This document shows, piece by piece, positions 51,453-59,186 of a stretch of DNA of 64,000 nt (the stretch's first letter is position 1; the number at the start of each line of letters is the position of its first letter). Position numbers and translations under genes: made by a program. The stretch comes from JAKACA01 sp052143575 (GTDB lineage Bacteria; Actinomycetota; Acidimicrobiia; Acidimicrobiales; Bog-793), in NCBI GenBank assembly GCA_052143575.1, contig JBKQSP010000026.1, forward strand, positions 1-64,000, read 5' to 3'. The notes under the pieces are model-generated. The model was not told the origin of the DNA. It ran no database searches and saw only the letters and a list, made by a program, of their open reading frames with translations.

Positions 51453-52922
51453 ATGTGGACACAGCCACTTGTTGCATGCGTCGCCTTCGCAAGCGTGTCC
51501 CTCGGGCTGCCGCTCGCCGGAGCCCCTGCAGCTCATAGCGCCGTCGCGCACGCTGCGGTAGCAGGGCCGGTCACGAACTGCCCGGGGGCGCCCTACGGAA
51601 TCAACTTCGAAGCTCCCAACGTCCGGGGCGCCTCAAAGACGGTCGCGCTGACCTTCGACGACGGTCCGGGAGCCAGCACGGCCCAGATTCTTTCGATTCT
51701 CGAGGCGTACGGGGTGCGGGCAACGTTTTTCAACATCGGGCAGCAGGAGACCCAGTGGCCCGATGACGTGAAGGCGGAGGCGGCCAATGGCTTCCTTGTC
51801 GCCAATCACACCTGGAGCCACCCGGACCTCGTCACGCTCTCGGCCGACGACCAAGCCGCCCAGATGGACATGGTCACTCGGGAGCAGGAGTCCCTCGTCG
51901 GCACGGCTCCGTGCGAGCTACGCCCGCCCTACGGCGACTACGACTCCACGACGTTGAGACTCGCCCAGGCGAGACACCTGTCGGTCTGGCTGTGGAACGT
52001 CGACACCGAAGACTGGCAAGCAGACGGCTCGGGCTCCGCCTACTGGGTGGACCGGATCGTGTCGCTCGCCGAGTCCGAGGGCGGGGCGCTCTCCCACCCG
52101 GTTGTCCTCATGCACAACCAGGGGATCCCGATGCCGGCAACGGTGGCGGCGTTGCCCACCATCATCCAGTTCTTCAAAGCGCAGGGTTACACCTTCGTCG
52201 ACCTCCTCGGCCGGAGCGGCCCCCCAGCAGGTTGCGGGCCGTCGGCGCCGCCGGCGGCTGCGCCCGGCACCCCCGTGGCGGCGGGGACGACGCTGGTGAG
52301 CGGGTCGCACGTCGATTCCCCTGGCGGCCAGTACTCGCTCGTCATGCAAGGGGACGGCAACCTCGTCCTGTACACCGACACGCACCGCGCGCTGTGGACA
52401 TCTCGCACGAACGGCTTCCCTGGAGCCTTCGCCCGCATGCTGGGCGACGGCAACTTCGTCATCTACTCGGGCCGGCGGGTGATTTGGACGACGGGCACCG
52501 GGGGACATCCGGGCGCCGAACTGTATGTTGAAACGGATGCCCATCTCGTCATCGCGCGTGGTCGCTCGAGGTGGTGGACATCGCACTCGGAGAACTTCCT
52601 CCTCGCCCCAGGCGAGCAACTGCGAAGCGGCTGGTACCTCACTTCGCCGGCGACGGCCTGTCATCTCCTCATGCGGCGCGACGGCGATCTCGTCCTCTAC
52701 TCGTCCACCGGTCAGACGGTGTGGGCCTCCGGCACCCGGCGTCAGCCCGGTGACTACGCCGAGATGGAAACGAGCGGCGATGTTGTCATCTACAGCCGAT
52801 CGGGCGCGGAGCTGTGGGCGACCCGCACGAGCGGGAACTCCGGAGCACGCCTCTTCGTCAGCAGCGACGCCTCGGTCTTCGTCGAGACGAGCTCCGGCAA
52901 GATGCCCTGGCTGGCGGGCTGA
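51453..52922 (+). CDS. Secreted polysaccharide deacetylase with C-terminal bulb-type lectin repeats
   Basis: A 489-residue exported protein. A signal peptide runs over the first 35 or so residues (ending near GAPAAHSA). The NodB deacetylase domain has TFDDGPGAST (metal Asp pair), NHTWSHPDL (metal histidines), RPPYGDYDS and VLMHNQ. After a Pro/Ala linker come two B-lectin (mannose-binding bulb lectin) modules with QGDGNLVLY, LGDGNFVIY, RRDGDLVLY and a degenerate fourth site. It probably binds a mannose-containing surface glycan and removes N-acetyl groups from chitin- or peptidoglycan-like polymers. ATG 51453 follows an AGGAAGGGGG site. The 114-bp leader holds a GTCTA...TAGAC inverted repeat. 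Confidence 0.88.
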   Translation: MWTQPLVACVAFASVSLGLPLAGAPAAHSAVAHAAVAGPVTNCPGAPYGINFEAPNVRGASKTVALTFDDGPGASTAQILSILEAYGVRATFFNIGQQETQWPDDVKAEAANGFLVANHTWSHPDLVTLSADDQAAQMDMVTREQESLVGTAPCELRPPYGDYDSTTLRLAQARHLSVWLWNVDTEDWQADGSGSAYWVDRIVSLAESEGGALSHPVVLMHNQGIPMPATVAALPTIIQFFKAQGYTFVDLLGRSGPPAGCGPSAPPAAAPGTPVAAGTTLVSGSHVDSPGGQYSLVMQGDGNLVLYTDTHRALWTSRTNGFPGAFARMLGDGNFVIYSGRRVIWTTGTGGHPGAELYVETDAHLVIARGRSRWWTSHSENFLLAPGEQLRSGWYLTSPATACHLLMRRDGDLVLYSSTGQTVWASGTRRQPGDYAEMETSGDVVIYSRSGAELWATRTSGNSGARLFVSSDASVFVETSSGKMPWLAG

Positions 52923-52935
52923 CCAGCTCGCGTCG

Positions 52936-52991
52936 CACCTCGTGCCGCGAACACCTCGCGCCGCGAGCGCTGCGGGCACCTCGCACCGCGA
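52936..52991. repeat. Three 15-bp CACCTCGYRCCGCGA repeats between convergent genes
   Basis: Copies at 52936-52950, 52952-52966 and 52977-52991 differ only at the two middle bases. The second copy and its next base contain a CTCGCG/CGCGAG dyad. They lie between the deacetylase and amidase stops, so a termination or processing role is possible; nothing stronger can be said. Confidence 0.55.
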
Positions 52992-53015
52992 GCAAAGGCC
53001 GGAGGAGCGGCCGGC

Positions 53016-54428
53016 TCAGACGGGCGGCCGGCGCCCCGACCAGGGCGCAGCCTCCTCGAGCTGTGCGGCCACCTGGATGAGGAGATCCTCCCGGCCGTAA
53101 GCGGCCACGAGCTGGACGCCGATCGGCAGGCCGTCCTCGTTCACGTGCAGCGGCAACGAGATGGCCGGTTGCCCGGTGACGTTGAAGTGCGTCGTGAACG
53201 GGACGAGGGAGGCAGTGTGCGCCTGAGTCGCAAACGGGTCATCCGGCGGCGGCTCGAGCTCGCCGATGAGCGGCGGCGGCTCACCCAGCGTCGGCGTGAG
53301 GAGGAGTTCGTGGTCCTGCCACCAGGCGGCCATCTGGCGCGTGAAGCGGGCGCTGGCGGCGATGGCCTGGGCGTAGTCGACCGCACGCATCTCGCTGGCG
53401 ACCGACGCCATCGCCCACGTCAGCGGTTCGACGTCGTCGGGGCCGATGGCGCGACCGAGCGTTGCGCCGATCCCGAGAACGCTCAGGCGCGTGTTGACGG
53501 CCCACCTGGCGATGAAGCGGCGACCGCTCTCCGGGTCGATCGTCGGGTGCTCCTCGCTGACGTGGTGGCCAAGGCTGTCGAGGAGGGCTGCGACCGACCG
53601 CACGGCCGTCTCACAGTCGGGGTGCAGCGTGCCGGCCGGGTTCGAGGCCAGCATGCCGATACGCAGCCCTGCGGGCCGCACCGACAGCTCCTCGGTGTAG
53701 GGGCGTGCCGGCGCCGGGGCGATGACCATGTCGCCCGGCCCGGCCCCTTGCCCGACGTCGAGCAGGGCTGCCGTGTCTCGCACGGATCGGGTGACCACGT
53801 GTTGCACCGACAGCCCGCTCTCGTCCCGGTCCGGCCCCAGTGTGGAACGGCCCCTCGAGGGCTTCAGCCCGACGAGGCCGCACATGCTGGACGGGATGCG
53901 GATCGAGCCACCGCCGTCGCTGGCATGTGCCACGGCCACCATGCCGGCGGCGACGGCGGCGGCGCTGCCCCCGCTCGATCCGCCGGGCGAGTGGCTGCTC
54001 GCCCAGGGGTTCCGGCTGGCGCCGTAGGCGTGCGGCTCAGTCACCGGAACAAGGCCAAGTTCCGGGGTGTTCGTCCGCCCGAGGAAACTGAAGCCGGCCC
54101 GGCGGTAGCGGGCGACCAGCCAGCAGTCCTCCTTGGCTCGCCATCCGGCCTCCTTGAGGGCGCGGTTGCCGTGGTGGGCCGGGTCCCCGGCCGAGTCGGC
54201 GAAGAGATCCTTGATGAGAAACGGCACCCCCCTGAACGGCCCGTCGGGCAAGCCCGCCTCGATCTCATCGAGGGCGGCGTCGAAACGCCGATGGATGACG
54301 GCGTTGAGCTCACCGTCGACCGTCTCGATCCTCGAGATGGCAGCCCTGGCGAGCTCAGCGGCGGAGATGTCACCCGATCGCACGAGCTCGGCCTGCGCGG
54401 TCGCATCCAACCAGAGAACGTCGTCCAT
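53016..54428 (-). CDS. Amidase (amidase-signature family)
   Basis: A 470-residue AS-family hydrolase. The Ser-cisSer-Lys triad is visible: lysine in FLIKDLF, and SPGGSSGGSAAAVAAG followed by DGGGSIRIPSSMCGLVGLKP with the two serines. It hydrolyses an amide or ester; substrate unknown. Its motifs resemble the 6-aminohexanoate/indoleacetamide hydrolase-like group. It is not GatA, since no gatB/gatC are near. Start ATG 54428. It is divergent from trpC with an 82-bp spacer, which likely holds both promoters. Confidence 0.88.
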   Translation of the reverse strand: MDDVLWLDATAQAELVRSGDISAAELARAAISRIETVDGELNAVIHRRFDAALDEIEAGLPDGPFRGVPFLIKDLFADSAGDPAHHGNRALKEAGWRAKEDCWLVARYRRAGFSFLGRTNTPELGLVPVTEPHAYGASRNPWASSHSPGGSSGGSAAAVAAGMVAVAHASDGGGSIRIPSSMCGLVGLKPSRGRSTLGPDRDESGLSVQHVVTRSVRDTAALLDVGQGAGPGDMVIAPAPARPYTEELSVRPAGLRIGMLASNPAGTLHPDCETAVRSVAALLDSLGHHVSEEHPTIDPESGRRFIARWAVNTRLSVLGIGATLGRAIGPDDVEPLTWAMASVASEMRAVDYAQAIAASARFTRQMAAWWQDHELLLTPTLGEPPPLIGELEPPPDDPFATQAHTASLVPFTTHFNVTGQPAISLPLHVNEDGLPIGVQLVAAYGREDLLIQVAAQLEEAAPWSGRRPPV

Positions 54429-54510
54429 CTTCGAGACGTTACCGAGCGGCCCGCACGGCCGGCGGGCGCTCACTCCGCTGCCACCGCCCCGCCCATTAGG
54501 CTCACCGCCA

Positions 54511-55368
54511 ATGTCGTCGTACCTCGACGGGATCCTGGCGTGGCATCGTGCCCGTGCTGCCCGGGACCGACGTGATCTCCCCGTCCTCGCCGAGCGAGCG
54601 CAGGCGACCCTTCACGAGGACGCCCCGAGACCGTTTGCCGCCGCCCTGCGCAGGGGTGACGCTCCCTCCATCATCGCCGAGGTCAAGCGGCGGTCGCCCT
54701 CGAAAGGCGACCTCGCTCCCGACCTCGACCCGGGCGCACTGGCCGGCGAGTACGCCGCCGGCGGGGCGGCCTGCCTCTCGGTGCTGACGGACGCCCCTCA
54801 CTTTGGGGGTTCGCCGGCGGATCTCGCTGCCGCCCGGGCCGCCACGAGCCTGCCCGTCCTCCGCAAGGACTTCACGGTGTGCGAAGCCGACCTCTACGAC
54901 GCCCGCCTCATGGGGGCCGACGCCGTCCTGCTCATCGTGGCTGCACTCAGCGACGACGAGTTGCAGCGCTACCTCGAGGTGGCCGCTCGGCTCGGTCTTG
55001 CGGCTCTCGTGGAAGTGCACGATCTCGACGAGGCGGCGCGGGCCGTCACCTCGGGTGCCCAGCTCATCGGCGTCAACCAGCGGGACCTGCGGACCTTCGA
55101 GGTGGACACGGCTCGGGCGGAGCGAGTGGCCGCCGGGCTGCCCGCCAGTATGGTCAAGGTCGCCGAGTCTGGGATCCGATCCCGCGACGATGTCGTCCGG
55201 CTCGGAGACGCCGGCTACGACGCCGTCCTGGTTGGAGAGTTGCTCGTGCGAAGCCCAGATCATGCAGAGGCCGTGCGGGCTCTTCGCTCGCCGGCCGGCC
55301 CGTCCTCCGCCCGCCGGGGCGCCCTGCCCGTCACCGACCTGCCCACGGCCGAAGGGGCTCGCGCCTGA
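54511..55368 (+). CDS. trpC: Indole-3-glycerol phosphate synthase
   Basis: A 285-residue TIM barrel. SIIAEVKRRSPSKGDL has the catalytic lysine region, LSVLTDAPHFGG, LRKDFTV with a second catalytic lysine, GVNQRDLRTFEVD and AESGIRSRDDV follow in order. It closes the indole ring. About 20 extra residues end the protein. The start ATG 54511 follows an amidase/trpC divergent spacer. It is the first gene of trpC-F-B-A and shares one base with trpF (TGATG). There is no trpD here. Confidence 0.96.
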   Translation: MSSYLDGILAWHRARAARDRRDLPVLAERAQATLHEDAPRPFAAALRRGDAPSIIAEVKRRSPSKGDLAPDLDPGALAGEYAAGGAACLSVLTDAPHFGGSPADLAAARAATSLPVLRKDFTVCEADLYDARLMGADAVLLIVAALSDDELQRYLEVAARLGLAALVEVHDLDEAARAVTSGAQLIGVNQRDLRTFEVDTARAERVAAGLPASMVKVAESGIRSRDDVVRLGDAGYDAVLVGELLVRSPDHAEAVRALRSPAGPSSARRGALPVTDLPTAEGARA

Positions 55369-56027
55369 TGTGGGTGAAGATCTGCGGGATCACGAGTGAG
55401 CAGGACGCTCTCATCGCCGTGGCGATGGGAGCGGACGCCGTCGGCTTCGTGTTCGCGCCCTCGCCTCGCCAGATGAGCCCGAACGCCGTGCAGGCGATCG
55501 TGCGCCGGCTGCCGCCGGAGATCATCACGGTGGGGCTCTTCCGGGACGAGCGTCCCCAGCGCGTCGTCGAGATCATCAATCGGGTGGGCCTCAAGGCCGC
55601 CCAGCTGCACGGAAACGAGAGCCGGGAGGATTGCGGCTACGTCGCGGTCCGAGTCCCCGTCGTCATCAAGGCGTTCGCCGCCGGCGACCCGCGTCTTGCA
55701 CGCGCTGGCGAGTACGGGGCACCCATCATCCTCCTCGACGCACCGTCGCCCGGGTCGGGCAAAGTCTTCGACTGGCGACTGGCCGAGGGGGCGCCGAAGG
55801 GACGCCGTCTCGTACTTGCCGGTGGTCTCGACGCCACCAACGTCGGAGAGGCGATCCGGACCGTCCACCCGTGGGGCGTCGACGTCTCAACCGGAGTGGA
55901 AGCCTCCCCGGGCAAGAAGGATCCGTCGAAGCTCCGTGCCTTCGTGCAGGCGGCGCGGGCGGCCGAGCCGGAGCCCTACGACCCCGCAGACCTCGAAGGA
56001 CCCTACGACTGGCAGGAAGAGCTATGA
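55368..56027 (+). CDS. trpF: Phosphoribosylanthranilate isomerase
   Basis: A 219-residue TrpF. VKICGIT holds the catalytic cysteine, VGFVFAPSPRQMS, QLHGNES and LAGGLDATNVGEAI fit the family, and GVDVSTGVEASPGKKD is the phosphate end. It isomerises PRA to CdRP. A discrete trpF is worth noting because mycobacteria and streptomycetes lack it and use PriA. It overlaps trpC and trpB (ATGA). Confidence 0.95.
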   Translation: MWVKICGITSEQDALIAVAMGADAVGFVFAPSPRQMSPNAVQAIVRRLPPEIITVGLFRDERPQRVVEIINRVGLKAAQLHGNESREDCGYVAVRVPVVIKAFAAGDPRLARAGEYGAPIILLDAPSPGSGKVFDWRLAEGAPKGRRLVLAGGLDATNVGEAIRTVHPWGVDVSTGVEASPGKKDPSKLRAFVQAARAAEPEPYDPADLEGPYDWQEEL

Positions 56028-57205
56028 ACGCGATCGGGGAATTGATGCGAGAGCCGTCGCCGTCGGGGCGATACGGGGAGTACGGGGGGCGTTTCGTGCC
56101 CGAATCCCTCGTGCCGGCGTGCGAGCAGCTCGACAAGGCCTTCCACCACGCCTGGAGCGATCCGGCCTTCCGCAGCGAGCTGGACCGCCTCCTTCGTGAG
56201 TACGGCGGGCGCCCGACCCCGGTCTACGAGTGCCGGCGCTTGAGCGAGCGCATCGGCCTGCGCGTCCTGTTGAAGCGGGAGGATCTCAACCACACCGGCT
56301 CCCACAAGCTGAACAACGTGATCGGTCAAGCGCTCCTCGCCGAGCGGATGGGCAAGAAGCGTCTCGTCGCCGAGACGGGCGCCGGCCAGCACGGCGTCGC
56401 CACCGCAACGGCGGCCGCGCTCTTCGGCATGTCCTGCACGGTGTACATGGGGGCCGTCGACATCGAGCGGCAGGAGCTGAACGTCTTCCGCATGCGCCTG
56501 CTCGGGGCCGAGGTCCGTAGCGTCGAGAGCGGGAGCCGGACGCTGAAGGACGCCATCAACGAGGCGCTGCGCGATTGGGTCGCCACCGTCGGCTCCACCC
56601 ACTACTGCATCGGGTCCGTGATGGGCCCCCATCCGTACCCCTTCATCGTGCGGGAGCTGCAGCGCATCGTCGGCGACGAGGCTCGCCGGCAGTGCCACGA
56701 GCTCCTCAACGCCGACCCCGACCTCGTCGTCGCCTGCGTGGGCGGCGGATCCAACGCCGCCGGCACCTTCGCCGGGTTCGTCGACTCGGGCGCCCGCCTC
56801 GTCGGTGTCGAAGCCGAAGGTGGAGCCGCCATGAGCCATGGCATCCCGGGGATCGTGCACGGCATGCGCTCGCGTTTCCTGCAAGACGAGGATGGTCAGA
56901 TCCTGGAGGCGCACTCGATCTCCGCCGGCCTCGACTATCCCGGCATCGGCCCGGAGCACGCCTTCCTCGGCGACCTCGGGCGAGCCGAGTACACGAAGGC
57001 CTCCGACAACGAGGTGCTGGCGGCCTTCCAGTTGCTGGCCGAGACGGAGGGCATCATTCCGGCGCTCGAGCCGGCCCACGCCGTCGCCTGGGTCGTGCGC
57101 GAGGCGGGTCGTTCCATCCCGGCCGACTCCACGGTGCTCATCACGATGTCCGGTCGGGGCGACAAGGACGTCGCTCTCGTCATGGAGCGGCTGGCGGGGC
57201 GATGA
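56024..57205 (+). CDS. trpB: Tryptophan synthase beta chain
   Basis: A 393-residue PLP enzyme. YGEYGGRFVPE is the start, LKREDLNHTGSHKLNN holds the Schiff-base lysine, ETGAGQHGVATATAAAL and VGGGSNAAGTFAGF bind PLP phosphate, and SAGLDYPGIGPEHA closes the active site. It joins indole and serine. ATG 56024 overlaps the trpF stop and follows AGGAAGA. Its stop overlaps a 25-codon ORF that ends at the trpA start. Confidence 0.96.
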   Translation: MNAIGELMREPSPSGRYGEYGGRFVPESLVPACEQLDKAFHHAWSDPAFRSELDRLLREYGGRPTPVYECRRLSERIGLRVLLKREDLNHTGSHKLNNVIGQALLAERMGKKRLVAETGAGQHGVATATAAALFGMSCTVYMGAVDIERQELNVFRMRLLGAEVRSVESGSRTLKDAINEALRDWVATVGSTHYCIGSVMGPHPYPFIVRELQRIVGDEARRQCHELLNADPDLVVACVGGGSNAAGTFAGFVDSGARLVGVEAEGGAAMSHGIPGIVHGMRSRFLQDEDGQILEAHSISAGLDYPGIGPEHAFLGDLGRAEYTKASDNEVLAAFQLLAETEGIIPALEPAHAVAWVVREAGRSIPADSTVLITMSGRGDKDVALVMERLAGR

Positions 57206-57279
57206 GCTCGCCGATGCGGACCAGTCATGAAGCCGGACCAGCCATGAGTGTGTGCCTGACGAGAGAGGTGGCCGAGTGA
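57202..57279 (+). CDS. 25-residue linker ORF between trpB and trpA
   Basis: ATG 57202 overlaps the trpB stop (ATGA, 57202-57205) and the ORF's own stop overlaps the trpA start (GTGA, 57276-57279). It reads MSSPMRTSHEAGPAMSVCL, then TREVAE. It has no recognisable domain. It may be a real small peptide, or only a reading frame that keeps ribosomes coupled between trpB and trpA. The exact overlap on both sides is the only support. Confidence 0.35.
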   Translation: MSSPMRTSHEAGPAMSVCLTREVAE

Positions 57280-58058
57280 CACAGCGTGCAGAGTTGGAGG
57301 CGACCCTGCGCCAGCATCGCGACGACGGGCGCAAGCTCCTTGTTCCCTATGTGACCGGCGGGCTCGGCACCGACTGGGTGGCGACGCTCGAAGCGGTGTC
57401 GGCCGCCGGGGCGGACGCTATCGAGGTCGGCCTCCCCTTCAGCGACCCCATGATGGACGGTCTGGTCATCCAAAAGGCGTCCGTCGACGCCCTGGCGCAG
57501 GGCGCCACGGCGCACGGGATCATCGCCGAGATCGCCGCAGCCGACGTCGCCATCCCCGTGGCCGTCATGACCTACTACAACATCGTGGCCCGCATGGGCC
57601 ACCGCCGCATGGCACAGCTGCTGAACGAGGCCGGCGTCACGGGAGCCATCGTGCCGGATCTGCCGGTGGAGGAGCTGGACGGCTGGGCGGTCGAGGCCGA
57701 ACACGCCGGCGTCGCCACGGTCCTGCTCGCCGCCCCCACGACACCCCCGGAGCGGTTGAAGATGATCGCCGAGCGGGCGAGAGGTTTCTTGTACGCCGTC
57801 GGCTTGATGGGCGTGACGGGCGAGCGGGTCGATCTCGCCTCGAGCGCAGCGGAGATCGCCGGTCGCTGCAAGGCCGTGACCGATCTGCCCGTGCTCGTCG
57901 GTGTCGGCATCTCGACGCCCGCCCAGGCGGCAGAGGTGAGCAAGGTGGCGGACGGTGTCGTCATCGGCTCGGCTCTCGTGCACCGCATCCTCGACGGGTG
58001 TGGCCCCGACGGTGCGGCGCAGCTCGTGAAGGAGTTCCGGGCGGCGCTCGACGGCTGA
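57276..58058 (+). CDS. trpA: Tryptophan synthase alpha chain
   Basis: A 260-residue TIM barrel. VPYVTGGLGTDW (most TrpAs have ITAGDP here), the catalytic glutamate in AIEVGLPFSDPMMDGLVIQ, VMTYYN, IVPDLPVEE with the second catalytic aspartate, and GVGISTPAQAAEV are in order. It releases indole to TrpB. GTG 57276 follows a GAGAGGTGG site at 57263-57271; an earlier GTG at 57252 is in frame but lacks a better site. It ends the trp unit 114 bp before argC. Confidence 0.94.
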   Translation: MTQRAELEATLRQHRDDGRKLLVPYVTGGLGTDWVATLEAVSAAGADAIEVGLPFSDPMMDGLVIQKASVDALAQGATAHGIIAEIAAADVAIPVAVMTYYNIVARMGHRRMAQLLNEAGVTGAIVPDLPVEELDGWAVEAEHAGVATVLLAAPTTPPERLKMIAERARGFLYAVGLMGVTGERVDLASSAAEIAGRCKAVTDLPVLVGVGISTPAQAAEVSKVADGVVIGSALVHRILDGCGPDGAAQLVKEFRAALDG

Positions 58059-58136
58059 GAGCGGCAGGCGAGCGCGGCCCGCCGGAACGCCGAAAGGCCG
58101 GACCGCCGCGTCGCCCGCATCGCCGCATCGGCGTCG

Positions 58137-58154
58137 TTTGCATAATTATGCATG
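58137..58154. promoter_or_regulatory. ARG box 1: perfect AT-rich palindrome, probable ArgR operator
   Basis: The core TGCATAATTATGCA (58139-58152) is an exact 14-bp palindrome in an AT island in very GC-rich DNA. It resembles the classical ARG box (consensus around TGAATAATTATTCA). It is 21 bp before the likely argC start, and argR lies in the same operon. Confidence 0.8.
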
Positions 58155-58157
58155 AGC

Positions 58158-58175
58158 CTGAATAATGATGCCATG
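58158..58175. promoter_or_regulatory. ARG box 2: degenerate second ArgR half-operator
   Basis: CTGAATAATGATGCCATG begins with the exact ARG-box half TGAATAAT. With 18-bp boxes the gap to box 1 is 3 bp, the usual spacing of tandem ARG boxes. It covers the argC ATG at 58173, so bound ArgR would block both initiation events. Confidence 0.6.
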
Positions 58176-59186
58176 AAGTGTGGTGTCGTCGGGGCGACCG
58201 GCTACCTCGGTGCTGAGCTGCTCCGGCTCCTGGCGGATCATCCCTTTCTCGACGTCGCCGTCACCCAGGCGGACTCGACGGCCGGATCGGCCATCGGGGA
58301 GATCTACCCGGCGCTCGGACGCGCCTACCCAGATCTCGTCATCGGCGGCCTCGACCCCGGTGCCCTCGAGCAGCTCGACGCCGTCTTCGTGGCGCTCCCA
58401 TCCGGTACGTCGCAGAAGGTCGTGGCCGCTCTCGCCGGGCGCGTGCGTCTCGTCGTCGATCTCGGGGCCGACTTCCGCCTGCAGGACACCACGGCCTACC
58501 CGAAGTGGTACGGCTGGGAGCACTCGGTTCCCGAGCTGCTGCCATCGGTCGTGTACGGCCTGCCCGAGCTGTACCGGCAGCAGCTCGTCGGTGCCGGCCT
58601 CGTGGCTGCGCCCGGTTGCTACGTGACGGCGGCCGCCATCGGACTGCGCCCACTCGTGGCCGGCGGCTTCCTCGAGACCGAGGGCATCATCGTCGACGGC
58701 GTCAGCGGGACCTCGGGGGCGGGCAAGTCGCCGTCGCCCAACCTGCATCACGCCCTCGCCAACGAGCGAGTCGTGGCCTACGGCGTCCTCGACCATCGCC
58801 ACACGCCCGAGATGGAGCAGGTGATCGGCGCAAGCGTGCTCTTCACGCCGCATCTCGCCCCCATGACGAGAGGCGTCCTGGCGACGTGCTACGCCCGCCC
58901 GGCGCGTCCGGTCACGACGGAGTCTGTGCTGGCGGCCCTCGCCGAGGCCTACAGGGGCGAGCCGTTCGTCAACGTCACGGCCGGCCTGCCTTCGACGGCT
59001 GACGCCTACGGCTCGAACGTCGTCCACGTGACGGCGCGAGCCGACGATCGCACCGGATGGGTGATCGTTCTGTCGGCGATCGACAACCTCGTGAAGGGCG
59101 GCTCCGGCCAGGCGATCCAGGCGGCCAACGTCGCCCTCGGCCTTGAAGAAACCTCCGGCCTGCCTCGCGCCGGCCTCTCACCGTGA
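58173..59186 (+). CDS. argC: N-acetyl-gamma-glutamyl-phosphate reductase
   Basis: A 337-residue enzyme from ATG 58173. MKCGVVGATGYLGAELLRLL is the NADP loop, VDLGADFRL, the catalytic cysteine in AAPGCYVTAAAIGLRPL, and GVSGTSGAGKSP and HRHTPEMEQ are the ArgC landmarks. It reduces acetylglutamyl phosphate. An ATG at 58152 would add seven residues (MSLNNDA) and lies in ARG box 1, so the shorter form is preferred. Its stop overlaps argB (GTGA). It leads the arg operon. Confidence 0.95.
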   Translation: MKCGVVGATGYLGAELLRLLADHPFLDVAVTQADSTAGSAIGEIYPALGRAYPDLVIGGLDPGALEQLDAVFVALPSGTSQKVVAALAGRVRLVVDLGADFRLQDTTAYPKWYGWEHSVPELLPSVVYGLPELYRQQLVGAGLVAAPGCYVTAAAIGLRPLVAGGFLETEGIIVDGVSGTSGAGKSPSPNLHHALANERVVAYGVLDHRHTPEMEQVIGASVLFTPHLAPMTRGVLATCYARPARPVTTESVLAALAEAYRGEPFVNVTAGLPSTADAYGSNVVHVTARADDRTGWVIVLSAIDNLVKGGSGQAIQAANVALGLEETSGLPRAGLSP

